DNA of 64,000 bases, taken from assembly GCA_033558025.1 (NCBI GenBank), contig JAUCEF010000011.1:2976001-3040000 (forward strand), in the 5' to 3' direction. Within the stretch, counting starts at the first letter, position 1. Each line of letters opens with the position of its first letter. Made by a program: the position numbers and the translations under genes. The notes under the pieces were generated by a model. The model was given only the letters and a program-made list of their open reading frames with translations. It was not told the origin of the DNA and did not search any database. This document shows, in pieces, positions 32,743 through 43,960 of this stretch. Source of the stretch: Phytophthora sp. 'mugwort' (lineage: Eukaryota > Oomycota > Peronosporomycetes > Peronosporales > Peronosporaceae).

Positions 32743-34140
32743 TTAATCTTGGTCTTCTAAATGGAGAATATCGGTCTTGATGATCGATTCTGGCAGAGGT
32801 ATCTCCAGATATTCCACTGTCTGAATACGGCACTTCTTCATCAGACCATGGTCTTCAAGACATTTCACAGAGTTTTTCATAGCTAACGGTGTAGAATGCA
32901 GTAACTTTTTGCGACAAGACTCATACACCAACTGGTAAGGCGCAAGCTTCGTGTCCTTGGACTTCCGGTTGCGGCTCTTCAATGTATCCGAAGCTGCAAG
33001 TTGCAGGCGCGCGAGCTCTCGCAACGTGGCCACATCAGTTGGTGTCAGACTCTGAAGAATAAATTTGACACCACTACTTGTAGCATCCGCTGTTTTCGCT
33101 CGTTTGGTTAGCCTCAGCTCGATCTCGTGTGTGTACGGCTGGCACGTGTCAAGATTCTGGCTAATCCACTCAAAGCGTAGTGATTCCTCCTCTTTCCAAA
33201 TGGAAGGGCCATTGATATGATCCATCGAAGCGATGAGGCCAATGAACGGCGCCTTCGCTAGCCAACTTAAGCAAGTCTGAGCTTCTGGATTTCGTAGCGC
33301 CACACCATCGATCGAGTGCACTAGCAGGTAAACTGGAGGCACATGTCGTGATGGTTTAGTCTTGGTGATATCTTGGCACTACATGGATGCAAGACAACAA
33401 CAACAAAAATGAAAACACTCAGCAACACTCCAACAGAAACTGCAGCAGAATATTGTACCTGTTGAGAAAGGGATTGGTTCTGCTTCCCGCCAATGTTCAA
33501 GATCTATCATCAATGCACCTTAAGTGTCAGCACTGTACACACTAATAGGGCGTGTTTGCTTACCTTCTCATGAATAGCCTCGACCAGATACTTGAGCGAG
33601 ACAACAGGTAGGTAGCCATGTACCTGCATCACAATGCCATCGCTTAAACAGGTGGAGGCAAAGTCCTGATTCACAAGAGCAATTGAGTTTCTACCAGCCA
33701 CATAGCGTACGACCAGTACCACTCACTTGTAGCAGTGCGAGCTTGGAACCCACACCATAGAAGAGCAAGTTGTAGCCCGCGAGTAGCTCGCTCTTCCACG
33801 CCGGAAAGCGCCGCTCGAAGCGTCGGTCCTGCGACTCAACGTGCTCATCTGCCGCTCGCAGCTCCTCCAGCAGCTGACCACGCGGCAGTAACTGCAGTGT
33901 ATTGCTCTGTTCTTCTCTCTCTTCTTCCTCATCTGCTTGGTTTTTGGCTGCCTGTCGTTTGGTCGTCTGCTTCTCGACATGTCGCTCCTTCAGAGGCGGC
34001 GGTTTAGGCTTGCGGGGCACGCGTTGCCGGAGGCGCTTGGACGTGAAGTAGGCGTTGGCGGAGGAAGCGCCCAGCTCCACGCGGCTGCTCGGCTCCGTCC
34101 GCCGCTGCTTCCAACGCGCGCGCAGGCCATCAGAGCTCAT
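32743..34140 (-). CDS. ORC2: Origin recognition complex subunit 2, four exons
   Basis: ORC2 is a nuclear AAA+-like subunit of the complex that loads MCM helicase at replication origins. Exons are 34140-33727, 33665-33564, 33503-33459 and 33378-32743, all joining in phase 0 to give 398 residues. Introns of 61, 60 and 80 bases have GTGAGT, GTAAGC and GTACAA donors and CAG, TAG and TAG acceptors. Diagnostic stretches are AGYNLLFYGVGSKLALLQ at the end of exon 1, DFASTCLSDG and MQVHGYLPVVSLKYLVEAIH in exon 2, and VYLLVHSIDGVALRNPEAQT with GLIASMDHINGPSIW in exon 4. The C-terminal winged-helix region begins at about SLTPTDVATLRELARLQL. The N-terminus is basic (RLRQRVPRKPKPPP), and at 398 residues it is shorter than animal ORC2 (about 577). 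No breaks are seen, so it is probably functional. Confidence 0.9.
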
Positions 34141-34148
34141 TCCGGTAC

Positions 34149-34183
34149 AGTGTCACTATGACGCGGTAAGGTAGTGACACTGG
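34149..34183. repeat. Perfect 11-bp inverted repeat before ORC2
   Basis: CAGTGTCACTA (34149-34159) and TAGTGACACTG (34173-34183) are separated by 13 bases. They lie 9-43 bases upstream of the ORC2 ATG on its strand. CATTCC flanks both arms outside, with four extra bases on the left. It could be a regulatory operator or a small transposon footprint. Confidence 0.6.
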
Positions 34184-34369
34184 AATGTTGAAGTGGACTG
34201 TTGAAGCTACTGTAGAAGTTGAATTACAAGCCCTCTCTGTATTATATCCCGCCCTGTAATTGAGCGACCACCTTCTAGAAGCCCCCTTCCATTCGAGCCC
34301 CGTACTGAATTATGACATGGGAGGCCTGTCGCTCAAGAATTATCGCTTGAAAAGCAACAGTCCTGCACC

Positions 34370-35630
34370 ATGTGGGGAGTGAATTTCATCGCACCTGGAC
34401 TCCCTTCTCACATTTTCCAGGCGCCGCAGCTACACCCTCTGAACGAAGAAAAAGGTGGTCATGGAGGCCAAGCAGATCGTCACGCGAGTTGCGTCGCCGT
34501 GCCGATGGTGCCGGCCGCCCACTTGTGTTCGAGGAGCTTAAGGATTTGCTTGTCGAGTGTGACACGGCAGTATTCGTGGCGCGCCGCCCCCATCGTCGAG
34601 GCGCGCCACGTACACAACCGTGTGACCCAACGCAAGTGTGTGGAGGTGGCTGCGGACATTCCCGCGAGCATGGAGGAGGAGAAATATGTTGACGGACGGC
34701 TCCAATGTTTCCTTTATCGCCACGACCTCGTCAAGCAGAAGGCGACCAACAAGCCCTGGCTCAACCCTTATGCTATCTCGTCGGGCGGATCGAAATTTAT
34801 TTGCCACCTTCGTCAACTTGTGCAGGACTACTGCATTGCCCGTTCAACATTTTGAACTTCGACGAGACGGCCGTTTTCGCGGATCACAGCAAGGACATGA
34901 TACTGGAGAAGAGGGACGCGACTGACGTGCCCATCAAGTGATTTGGGGTCGAGACGGTCCTTGTGTTCGGGGATCGGGGTGACGGAACTAAGCTCATCCA
35001 TGCCTCATGGTGAGGGCCAAAGTGTCAGGTACGACGACTGAGAACGGCATCCCTGGGCTTGTCAACAGGAACTCGTGGATAGACACCGAGTCGTTCATCC
35101 GCTACGTGGACTACATGCATTTATTTGCAGTGTCCAACAACTTCCTGCTCGTGTTCGACTCTGCCAGGTCGCACATTAGCAATAAGGCGAAAGCCACCTC
35201 CAGGGGATTTTGTTCGCCCGTCATTCCTGGTGGGCTCACGCCTACCTCCAGCGTGCGACAACGCATGTTCAAGACGCTCAAGAACGCACTGGCCGAGATC
35301 GTCAACGAATGGAAGGAAAAGGAACCACATAATATCACGTCGGATGGCAACGTGAAGCCACCGACTCGTGGAAGAATGCTCGTGTGGATGAAGACCGCGT
35401 GGGAGGCTGTTGCCTCCATCAATCCGCCGCAGCTTTGGCAGTTGCTTTCTGTGCGCTGACGAGGAGCTGGCTCTTGCTCTTGAGCTCTACGGCCTTGCGT
35501 TTTGACGTCTTACCGCTGGCGAAGAGCCTCAGGAGATCGTGAACGAGGTGTCCCAGCTTCTCTCGCTGACGCAGGCAGTGACATGGACCAAACTGCCAGC
35601 AGTACTTAAGCGGAGGCTATACACCTAATA
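34370..35630 (+). pseudogene. DDE_1 (pogo/Tigger-like) transposase relic
   Basis: Plus frames give an N-terminal region (34370-34855), then FNILNFDETAVFADHSKDMI (first Asp, about 34847-34905). A stop after DVPIK, then VETVLVFGDRGDGTKLIHAS, follows. The next frame, from 35010, has NGIPGLVNRNSWIDTESFIR and the second Asp in LLVFDSARSHISNKAKA. VIPGGLTP comes next, then a frameshift at the usual third-Asp box (ACDN is readable in another frame), and LKNALAEIVNEWKEKE. The C-terminal IDPEEVNEV-like tail is partly readable to about 35600. It starts 230 bases from ORC2, transcribed away from it. Inactive. Confidence 0.78.
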
Positions 35631-35639
35631 AGTCAAATC

Positions 35640-37388
35640 GGCCGACACTGATCAAACTATACGGAAAAAAGTATATAATAGCATTCTAGTCGGCACGGGA
35701 GGACGGGTGTCATTGTCGCCCCGCTCAAGCGGAGACGAAGCGTGAGAGCCGCCGTGGGCTCAGTGCTCTGGCCAAGCGAGCGCAGGAGCGGTAGAGTGCT
35801 ATGGTTCAGCCCCAGCAAACGCAGCTAGTATTAGTGTCGGTGGGATTGCGCGGAGCGCATAGCTGGGTGATAATATTTAAGACGACACCACGTATTTTTG
35901 CATGTTTACGTCTGTGAGCAGTGCCGGTTGATGTCAGAAACTTTACGCTATGGGCATTAACGACGTCAAACTCGACTTCGCGTAGAGATGCCGACTGGTA
36001 GGCTAGTCAAAGTGAAATAACTTGTCTTAGTAGATGCTTGCGGTGTCTTCAAATTGTAATTTGACCCTCTCTGTATTTGAAGCCCGGTTGGGGAGGGGCT
36101 TCTATTATTATAAGACCCGGACTAATAATACCGCTTTTACAGTGCATGTCGGTCGGTGCGTGACCGCTTCTGTGCCAACGCAGTGTCCCGGTACTGACTG
36201 CGAAGGAATTATGGAATGGCTGGACAGCATACAGCATGATGCATCATCCCACACGAAAATCAAACTGAATGCAGCTGCCCCTGGCAATGATTGCAGGCCA
36301 CATCCTTTTATTTTCGTTTTCTGTTCCCTTGACGACAATGAACTCGTTCCGAATTGTCGCGTTTAGCCTCCTTCGCCGTGCCATATAGCCCAACGAGCTT
36401 ACCGGAAGCAGCAGCAGTAATAGAATCATAGTCATCAGGTGTTTAGCGCAACGTTTGTAGCTCCAGCGCAACCGCCCCGGGTGTGAACGCGAAAAATGCG
36501 AAATGGCAGGAAACTTGCAAAATACAGGAATGGCTATGTTTGGGTGTGTACCACACGTTTCCTGGAGCAGAATAGGATGCATATGTTGCGAATAAGATGC
36601 ATGCATTAAACCAATGGTATCCGTCTGAGGCATTGATCCGGTCACTTAAGACACCATACAAATATCAAGAAAAGGAAAGGGTGTTTAACAATCGTGGTGC
36701 ATATGTCCGGTCACTATTGACTCATACAGAAACCAAGATTGTCATACTATATTCTAGATAAAATGTGTTCGTAAGTTCTAGCTCACAAAAACAATGACTT
36801 TGGATCTATAATTGATCTATATGCTCCTTGAAATTGGTAATATATTTCGAAAGTGGGAGCGTGTTTTAGTAAATTAGGCCGTTTACCAGCATGCCTCTAA
36901 TTGTAAGTATAATGTGTAGCTTATTGACAATTTAAAAAAAATCGAAGCAAAACTGGGTCCCAAGGGTGAGACCAAAAGTCTCACCTTAATATAGTGTTAG
37001 CTTGACCGGGAAATGAGCACTGACCGGAAATGTGCCCCAGACGAATAAACCTAACTTGGTGTGCTGGGGAGCTGAGATGATCTCTTGGACAAAAATTGAA
37101 ACAAACAAAGATCGGATGAATCAGATTCAAGTATATCTGCTCACAAAAATATTTACCGAGGCTCGTTTGCCGCGCTGCACCATTACTTTCATAAATTCTA
37201 GTGACGGACATCCCTTTCGTTGAATAAGATGTTGCATCATATTAGTTAATGCACTTAGGATGCGTTCGTGATAGGACGGGTGCACGCATCAAACCAACAC
37301 TACGCCTAACCAAAGTCCACAAAGGAAATATATAAAAAGAAAAGATCGAGCAAAATGCAGCGAAAGACAAGACGCACCGTGAAGATCA
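35640..37388. other. No recognisable gene
   Basis: Short frames without motifs. CCCTCTCTGTATT at 36065-36077 repeats 34231-34243 exactly, so the pair brackets the DDE_1 relic in direct orientation. A small hairpin GGTGAGAC/GTCTCACC lies at 36965-36985. Confidence 0.4.
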
Positions 37389-38315
37389 CTATTTGCACTG
37401 TAGCTGCTGCTATTGTAGCCGTTGTCAGGACCTGCGATGGCGGCTTCAACCCCAGACTGGCCTCGCGTTACTACACGCTGCGAATGGATGCTTGGAATGC
37501 GGCGTTGTGAGACCCGTCGTGCAATCCAGACAAACATGCGCTGCTCGGGCAAGACGTTCGACGCGATTATGGCCCGCGCTGAACAGCGCTGGGCACGTGT
37601 GCTTGAAATTAGCCGTCCAAATCCGCGCTTTGGCGCCCGTGACAGAGTTGCGGTCGCCGTTCGCCCTGTACAACCTCACAAACGGATGTTCTGCATACAT
37701 CGCAGAGCAGAAAGTGGGTGCTGAAAAAAGTCAGGCTTTGACGTACATCAGAGACGTAGTCATCATATTGAACACTTTCAAAGGCTCTGCCATCCATTCG
37801 CCAACAGCACCAGCACAAGTTGAGCGCGTCTTTGAGCAGATGTGCGTGCTCTGGATGGCACGCTTATTCGTATTCAGCGCCTCGCTGACTTAGAGGGATT
37901 CTATTGCCGAAACGCATTTTTTGCTTTCAATATGCAGGCAGTTGTGAGTCACCAGCATCGGTTTATGTCATACGCAATGGTGCTCAAATGATTAGTCAGA
38001 TTAGTCAGTATTGAACCTATCCAGCTAGGTAGATAATTTCCTCGTGTCTTCCGCAGACTAAGTACTGCCTCGGCGACGCAGGCTATCGACTCATATCGCG
38101 TGTTTTAACACCGTATCAGATTCGGCTTCGTATGAACGCTAGAGACAGCAAGTATAACTACCTTCATAGCCGCACGCGCTTCACAGTGGAGCAAGCATTG
38201 CGGCGTCTCAAAGGAAAACTTCGCATTTACAAGCAGCCGCTCCAGCAGGAGACGCCATAACACATGGCGCTCGTTATTGTGGCGACTCTGATTTTGCACA
38301 AAATGGTTGGTTGAC
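37389..38315 (+). pseudogene. PIF/Harbinger transposase (DDE_Tnp_4) relic, second copy
   Basis: Plus frames give TNMRCSGKTFDAIMARAEQR and RFGARDRVAVA, then ALYNLTNGCSAYIAEQKVGA and SQALTYIRDVVIILNTFKGS. The first catalytic Asp is in LDGTLIRIQRLADLEGFYCR with NAFFAFNMQAVV. The second is in TKYCLGDAGYRLISRVLTPY, and the Glu in RFTVEQALRRLKGKLRIYK. All three catalytic residues therefore survive, but in different frames (breaks near 37660, 37840 and 37985). The middle contains about 50 unrelated bases near 37990-38050. An accessory ORF converges from 39.5 kb, as in the other PIF relic. Confidence 0.82.
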
Positions 38316-38535
38316 TAAAGCATAAGTGCGCAAGCGAAAAAAGAGCATCGGCAAGACAGGCGTGGTGCCGCTCAATGGTAGACAATTCCATTCATGAACA
38401 CGAAGATGAAGTGTCAGCTCTTTTATTTTATTTTGGGGCGAAGTACGATATATACTGTGCTGCATTCACTAAGCAACATCTAGCTAGTAGGTGAATCATG
38501 TACCAGGTGCTTGACGCATCCAAAACAAGCAAGAC

Positions 38536-39560
38536 ATGCGTGCTTACATCTATCGATTTCTCGACTACTTCTCGAGCTGGTCTAACGAGGTCATAATGTT
38601 CACTTGTGTTTTCTGTACACTGGCAAGTTGCTCCTTCACGTCGGCGGACAGTCGTACCTCTCCGGGCGGTGATGCTAGCGCTGATACCACCGAATTACTA
38701 AACTCGACAAAAGCGTCAGACAGATCCAGCTTCTGCCGCTTCTAAAGCTCAAAAATGGTTCTTGATTTCTTGAGTCATCTCTCCTTCGAGCACACTGCCC
38801 GTGTCACCTTCGCTGTCAGAGGCTTCGCTGTCGGAGCTGCTACCAGCAGCACTGGATCCGCTGTCCAGCCTTTTGTCCACTTCGTCCCAGTTGACGTTGA
38901 CGTCCTCTCTGAAGAAATGATGGTACTTGGGTTAGCGGGCGCCGGCTTCCCTTCTTCCCTGCGGGATGACGACTCCACCTCTTGTCTCGGTAGCCCTTCC
39001 ATGCGATGGCTGGCAGCACCGGCCCCTCCTCGAGCTGACGGGCACGTAACGTTCTCTCCTCATGCTGGTTTACCGACTGTATCTCCTTTTGCTGCTCCGG
39101 AGGATGGGGCACCGCTACTGAGTTGCGTGATGGCGACGGCTCGCTGTCTGAAGACCTGTTGCGAAGGTTTTTCCTGTCACCAAAGTAGTTGGCGAGCAGA
39201 GGCCAGTAGGAAAGGTTACAAGATTGCGTTCTCTTGGTTTGCGGTACCCACCTCGTCCGCGCGGATCTCCGCAAACTGCGCCATCAAGGGCTGACACTTG
39301 TTATTTACGTGGCTGACCGATGCTTTAAGGCGGTGCTTCTTGTTGATCTTGCGACGGCCTTTCTCCCACAGCTGTGCCAGCTGAGCTCGATCGTTGCTCT
39401 TGCGAAAGCTAGCCCCATACTAATATCGCGTGCAGACACTACTGCCTCGCTTGCAGCAGTATCTGCACGCAATCTTCCGACCAACCAACCGAGACACTCG
39501 CTGGTATATCTCTATGTCCGACATCGCGATAGACAAATTGCTCTCAGTCAAAATGGGTAA
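38536..39560 (-). pseudogene. PIF/Harbinger accessory protein relic, second copy
   Basis: On the minus strand, broken frames include a region with HVNNKCQPLMAQFAEIRADE (about 39240-39310), a Ser/Pro-rich middle, VPSFLQRGRQRQLGR, and an acidic SSDSEASDSEGDTGS. The tail is long and helix-like: SDAFVEFSNSVVSALASPPG and KEQLASVQKTQVNIMTSLDQ, ending LEKYS. The position and convergent direction relative to the transposase at 37.4 kb match the PIF two-ORF plan. The Myb/SANT helix itself is not clearly readable, so the call rests mostly on context. Confidence 0.5.
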
Positions 39561-41380
39561 GCGGTAGTATTCGGTAAGGAAGCGGGATGACCTCTTCTAC
39601 CCTTTCTTCTTTTTATCTCTGATAGACGATCGCTTTTGCTACATCGGCCTCGCTCTTATCGAGAAGTCAACAAGACTTGATTGTCGTCGACTACCAGCAG
39701 TTTGAGTGTATGCCGTGTACAAATATATTGCTGTACACGCCACCATTACCACGGCCTCCCCTATAATTTTATCTCAGAGACAACAACGAAACTAATTCAA
39801 TACGCATTACTTGATCAGCTTTATTTTTATTGTAGGATTACTGTATCCAATCCGAAAGACAAACCCCACTTAAAAGACTTCCCTGCCCACAGTCAATGGA
39901 ATTGATCCAAATAGTGTTGTCGAACTGTAGTTTGTCCATCCATGTTTTGTTAAGGGTAGGGGTAACTTATTCCATCTAATATTTTGGAATAGGCCGGAAT
40001 TTCCCAAATGCTGTAAAATAATTCGGTTTACTAAGGCCAAGACAAGTCTTGGTTAGTACTCTGCGACAGAATGACATTTCGCGTTGAAACGGTTGTCTGT
40101 TTATAATAGACAGGCACAAGGAAAGCAAATATAGGTGCCCCGTTTAATTACGGGCCATTGCAATTTTGACTGGGAAGAGCAATCACGATCAGGAGGACAT
40201 GACACCCCGCAGGGAACTGTTGGGCAGGTGCCGGCAGTGAGGATGTTTGATGGATTCCTCAGAGAGTTGACTTAGATGGCATTCATAGAGCTTATAACGA
40301 AGCCTAGCCTGTCCACTCAGAATGTACTCACTTCTAACAGCTTTCTCCATTTTTGTTCAGACGAAAATAAAAAGAAGCCCGAGCTTCGGATGGTCTGCTG
40401 GCCGAAGCTACAGCTCTTTAATATATTTCGCAAATGGTAAACATGCTGCAATTGTATGTCGCTCTACTGTCGGAGCGATATAGATTGGTCGCACTTATAT
40501 GAACGTGTCCTCTACAAGCGGAAAATTCGGTATGCCCCCGCGCACTCTTATTATCATATTCCCCTGTTATAAGCGTCAATATGTTATAAGCGTCACTTCA
40601 CTTTACCTAATCATATTTTCTCGATTAATATTTTAGGTTTCCGCTTTGTCACAAGCGTCACTTTTAGAAAGACGCATAACATTGTAGGCCAGGAATAAAC
40701 AGCGATGGAGTGCACAGCAATGAAGGCCTTAGTAGCAGCGACAGCGAAGGCGTGTTGCTATAAGACGGGTATCGGGGCCTGAAACTTCAATACGTTGCCA
40801 AATCTTTTTCATGCCAATCATTTCTATAGCACGCGAAAATCATGATCCGTTGCACGCTAGTCCACATGAACGCTACAGACGTAAGAATATATGCACCGTT
40901 AGCTATCATTTCCTCTGAGAAAACGCAGCGTGCACACGATTATTTGCTCTTCCTATTTGACTGTGACCGTGACTATACAGTATGTATGGGTTCTTTGCAT
41001 AAGTAAGGTAAATGGTCAGTTTAGTAGCCCGGAGCATGGTCTGCACAAAAATGGTGATAACGTCAAGAGGAATGGCCAGATTGAGGATCCACTTGCGGCA
41101 TTGCAAAGCGGAAATACGGGCCGACGTTTGAGATGTCTTATGCGTCGTGTGCTACAGGTTGGAGACGTCTGCACGGCCAACAATGCGGCGCACCGAATGA
41201 AAGCTCTTGTCAGTTTAGTAGCCGATTTAGACTGTATTTCAGTATGGTTCGCTGCTTGTGTGAGTGACCCGCGTTGCTTTAGGGATAGGGAAGTCAAACC
41301 TCTCTCAGACTATAATGACAGAAGCTCACCGCTTTAATGAGTTTATCAATAGCGAAAGACTAAACCCATGCCTCCTGAAC
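39561..41380. other. No gene; short direct repeats
   Basis: GTTATAAGCGTCA occurs at 40566-40578 and 40583-40595, and ACAAGCGTCAC at 40651. Such motifs resemble ends of pogo-type elements. AGCTTCGG/CCGAAGCT near 40388-40416 forms a small hairpin. The plus frame 40930-41337 has no motif. Confidence 0.4.
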
Positions 41381-43960
41381 CACCGCTCGCTGCGCCCCCA
41401 TCACTTGATGTGACTCTATTGCTGACAATACCTCCTCTGGTGTACCAGTGCTGCAATCGCTTCCTGCACTTGAACCTCTCTGTTTTCGCGAAGAAGATCA
41501 TTTCTTTTGTTTGGTACGCTTGCTAGATGTATCCTCTTCGAGAAGCTTGCGAATTTCCCCCCTGTGTTCTTACGCGTTCCCTTGGTCTTTTTAGGAGCTT
41601 GAGCAGGAAGGACGAGGAAGTCTTGCCGGCACTGTCGGAGCCTTTAAGCCAAGCTGTTCGTCTGAGCGACTTGGGCAGTCCATTGCGCTCAAGTTTACCA
41701 GCTTTAAATGCATATTCACACGTGATAGCGGAAATATACAGCAGCTGCAGAAGCCAGCAGCGAGGTTGCTGCCCAAACACGTATAATCCAGGCCAATGCC
41801 GCTACACCCATGTTGTCTGCTTGTTGACGCTTCCCTCGCCATACTAGGCCGCAGCTTGTCAAGTAGGAACTTGAGACTGGTCTTAAATAGAGCGAATACT
41901 GCTACGTCCAAAGGCTGCAGAAGATGGGTTCCGTTATGCGGCATGCAAACTAATATAATTCCAAGCTTCTCCGCTGCGTCCACAACTGGCAAGGAAATGT
42001 GCGAGGGACACCCATCCATGCGAAGTAGTAGCGGCCTTTTAATTGGAGTAGGTACCTCGTTCGAGAAAAATGGCAACCATCTCGCAAACAGGGAAGCAGT
42101 CATGAATGCCTTCTCCGTGGTGGTCACCCCCGCGCCCGGTATATCACACTTGTCAAAAATGACGTCATCAACACTATTCCCTGACAAGATGAAGAGCGGT
42201 GGGACGACGAAACTGATTGCACTACAGTGCGCGCGGAAATGATAGACAAAATCAGTTTTTCAATCGAATTTTTGTCATATCACGTGCAATAGATTTCCGA
42301 TTGCTGACCAATTGTAAGCAGCGCGTTGCGGTCCGTTTGCGGTGTTAATCTCTATCATCTGAGATCTCAAGTCCAAGAAACCCTACTTAGCCCTTTTCGC
42401 GGTTGGTGCTATCAGCGCGAAAAAGATATACGAGGTAAGCATTCTTGGATCTTAGGGTAATACAGATGCCTGATACGGTGCTCCAAACATGAGCTTAGAT
42501 AACACACTGACAAAGTGTAAAAACACAGATTGGATCAGTTATATAGAAATTGGCTCGGAAATGGGGGTACTCACACTTTGGACTACCTCTGTGGAGGTTC
42601 TGTCGAGCCTTGAAGAAATACTAACTGTCGACACGCCTTCATTTAATGTCACCGACAGGGTATAGTTGCCACATCGATGCACACATGTGTTTACAGCTCT
42701 CGCCACCCGCGTTTGCGGACGACACGACTTATATACATTCCGCATAAAAACCAATATATTTGCATTTTCTCTGGTGGTGTCAGGACCAGCATCATCTCCA
42801 ACTCCTCAAACTCGTTGTAACTGCATACATCGCATCGTTATTCTATTGTTAGCTAATAGAAACAGATTAAATACATCAGGAATGCATGTATCGTTTTTGT
42901 TATGCGATTTATTTGGTCTCCTGATGACCCGGCTACCCCATTTCCGAGCCAACTTCTATATAACTGATCCAACCTGTTTTTGTGACTTCGTTTTTTGCTT
43001 AATGTACGCCAAACTTTGTCAGGGTGTGTAGATTATGAGGGCGCATGTTTGGAGCACTGTATAGCACTGTAGGAGGCATCTGTATTACTCCAAGATACAA
43101 GAATGCTTACCCCGTCTATCGTTTCCGCGCGAGGTCACTTTGTTGAAGACAGATTATGATCTGTATTTAATAACCAGTTGTCGTATTACAGCAAGCTGCA
43201 CCTCAAACGAACCACATTGATTAGATTTTCATTGGCTGAAACGCTCGCTTTAATATATTTTGATTGGAAGAATAAATACCCAAAACCAGGTTTTCGTTTA
43301 TGATTTCCACGCGCGCTGTATCACAGGTCACAAAGCTGAAATGAAAGTACGTCTTGATGTCCTTATGCCACATATTCTTCGAGCCTTTAGCCGCAATCAC
43401 TTGCTTGTGCTCCCTTGTCGTGTTGATAGCTGTTTCGTCTACATTAAAGACCCGCGCTGCACCCCATATTCTTTTCAATCATGATCTTTGCCAATGTTGC
43501 GAACGGCACCGATGGATCCTGCTCTTCAACCTCATTACGGCACTTTGATACAGACTGTGACGTCGGAGAGTGAGAGACGGGTAGCGCTGCGAAAAGCTAC
43601 GCAACCACCCTTCCCCACCGACAACCCGCATACAAGCAACGCAATTTGCTTCGCTTTCTCAACAAGGTCGCGGCAGCTAACATGATGCCCGACCTGCTGC
43701 CGACCAAGCACCCAATCTCGAATGCTGTCTTCGACCTCTTGGGGCATTATAGGCGGCGGTCCATGGCGCCTTGGCTCGCGCGCGACGCCTTTGCGAGCGG
43801 CTGCGACGTGTTTCTAGACAGTGCTGAGCGTTATGTTTGCCTTGTCGCTGGTTGTCTTCGTGTGGGTCTCGGCAAGCACCGCCTGTACAGCCGCGTCCAG
43901 CTCGGCGTCGCTATACGTGGCGCGAAGGGGCCCCATAGCCGCCGAGAAGAGGCGAGGACG
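41380..43960 (-). pseudogene. DDE_1 transposase relic split by a nested element
   Basis: From the right, the minus strand reads MGPLRATYSDAELDAAVQAV with LAETHTKTTSD (about 43865-43940) and PQEVEDSIRDWVLGRQQVGH (CENP-B-like HTH, 43535-43747). The first catalytic Asp is in ARVFNVDETAINTTREHKQV (about 43390-43450). The protein then stops near 43225 and resumes at about 42187 after a 0.7 kb insert plus flanking decay. It continues with GNSVDDVIFDKCDIPGAG, the second Asp in LLLRMDGCPSHISLPVVDAA, and the third in THLLQPLDVAVFALFKTSLK. The triad is complete but frames are broken. The tail runs to about 41380. Confidence 0.82.
42415..43130. mobile_element. Long-TIR (foldback/MITE-like) element nested in the DDE_1 relic
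   Basis: About 150 bases at the left end recur inverted at the right end. Matching pieces include GCGCGAAAAAGATA/GCGCGGAAACGATA at the tips, GGTAAGCATTCTTG, GTAATACAGATGCCT, GTGCTCCAAACATG, and further in GGATCAGTTATATAGAA and TTGGCTCGGAAATGGGG. The inner 350 bases have no coding motif, so it is non-autonomous. Its position interrupts the transposase between the first and second Asp, so it inserted later. A clear target duplication is not seen. Confidence 0.8.
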
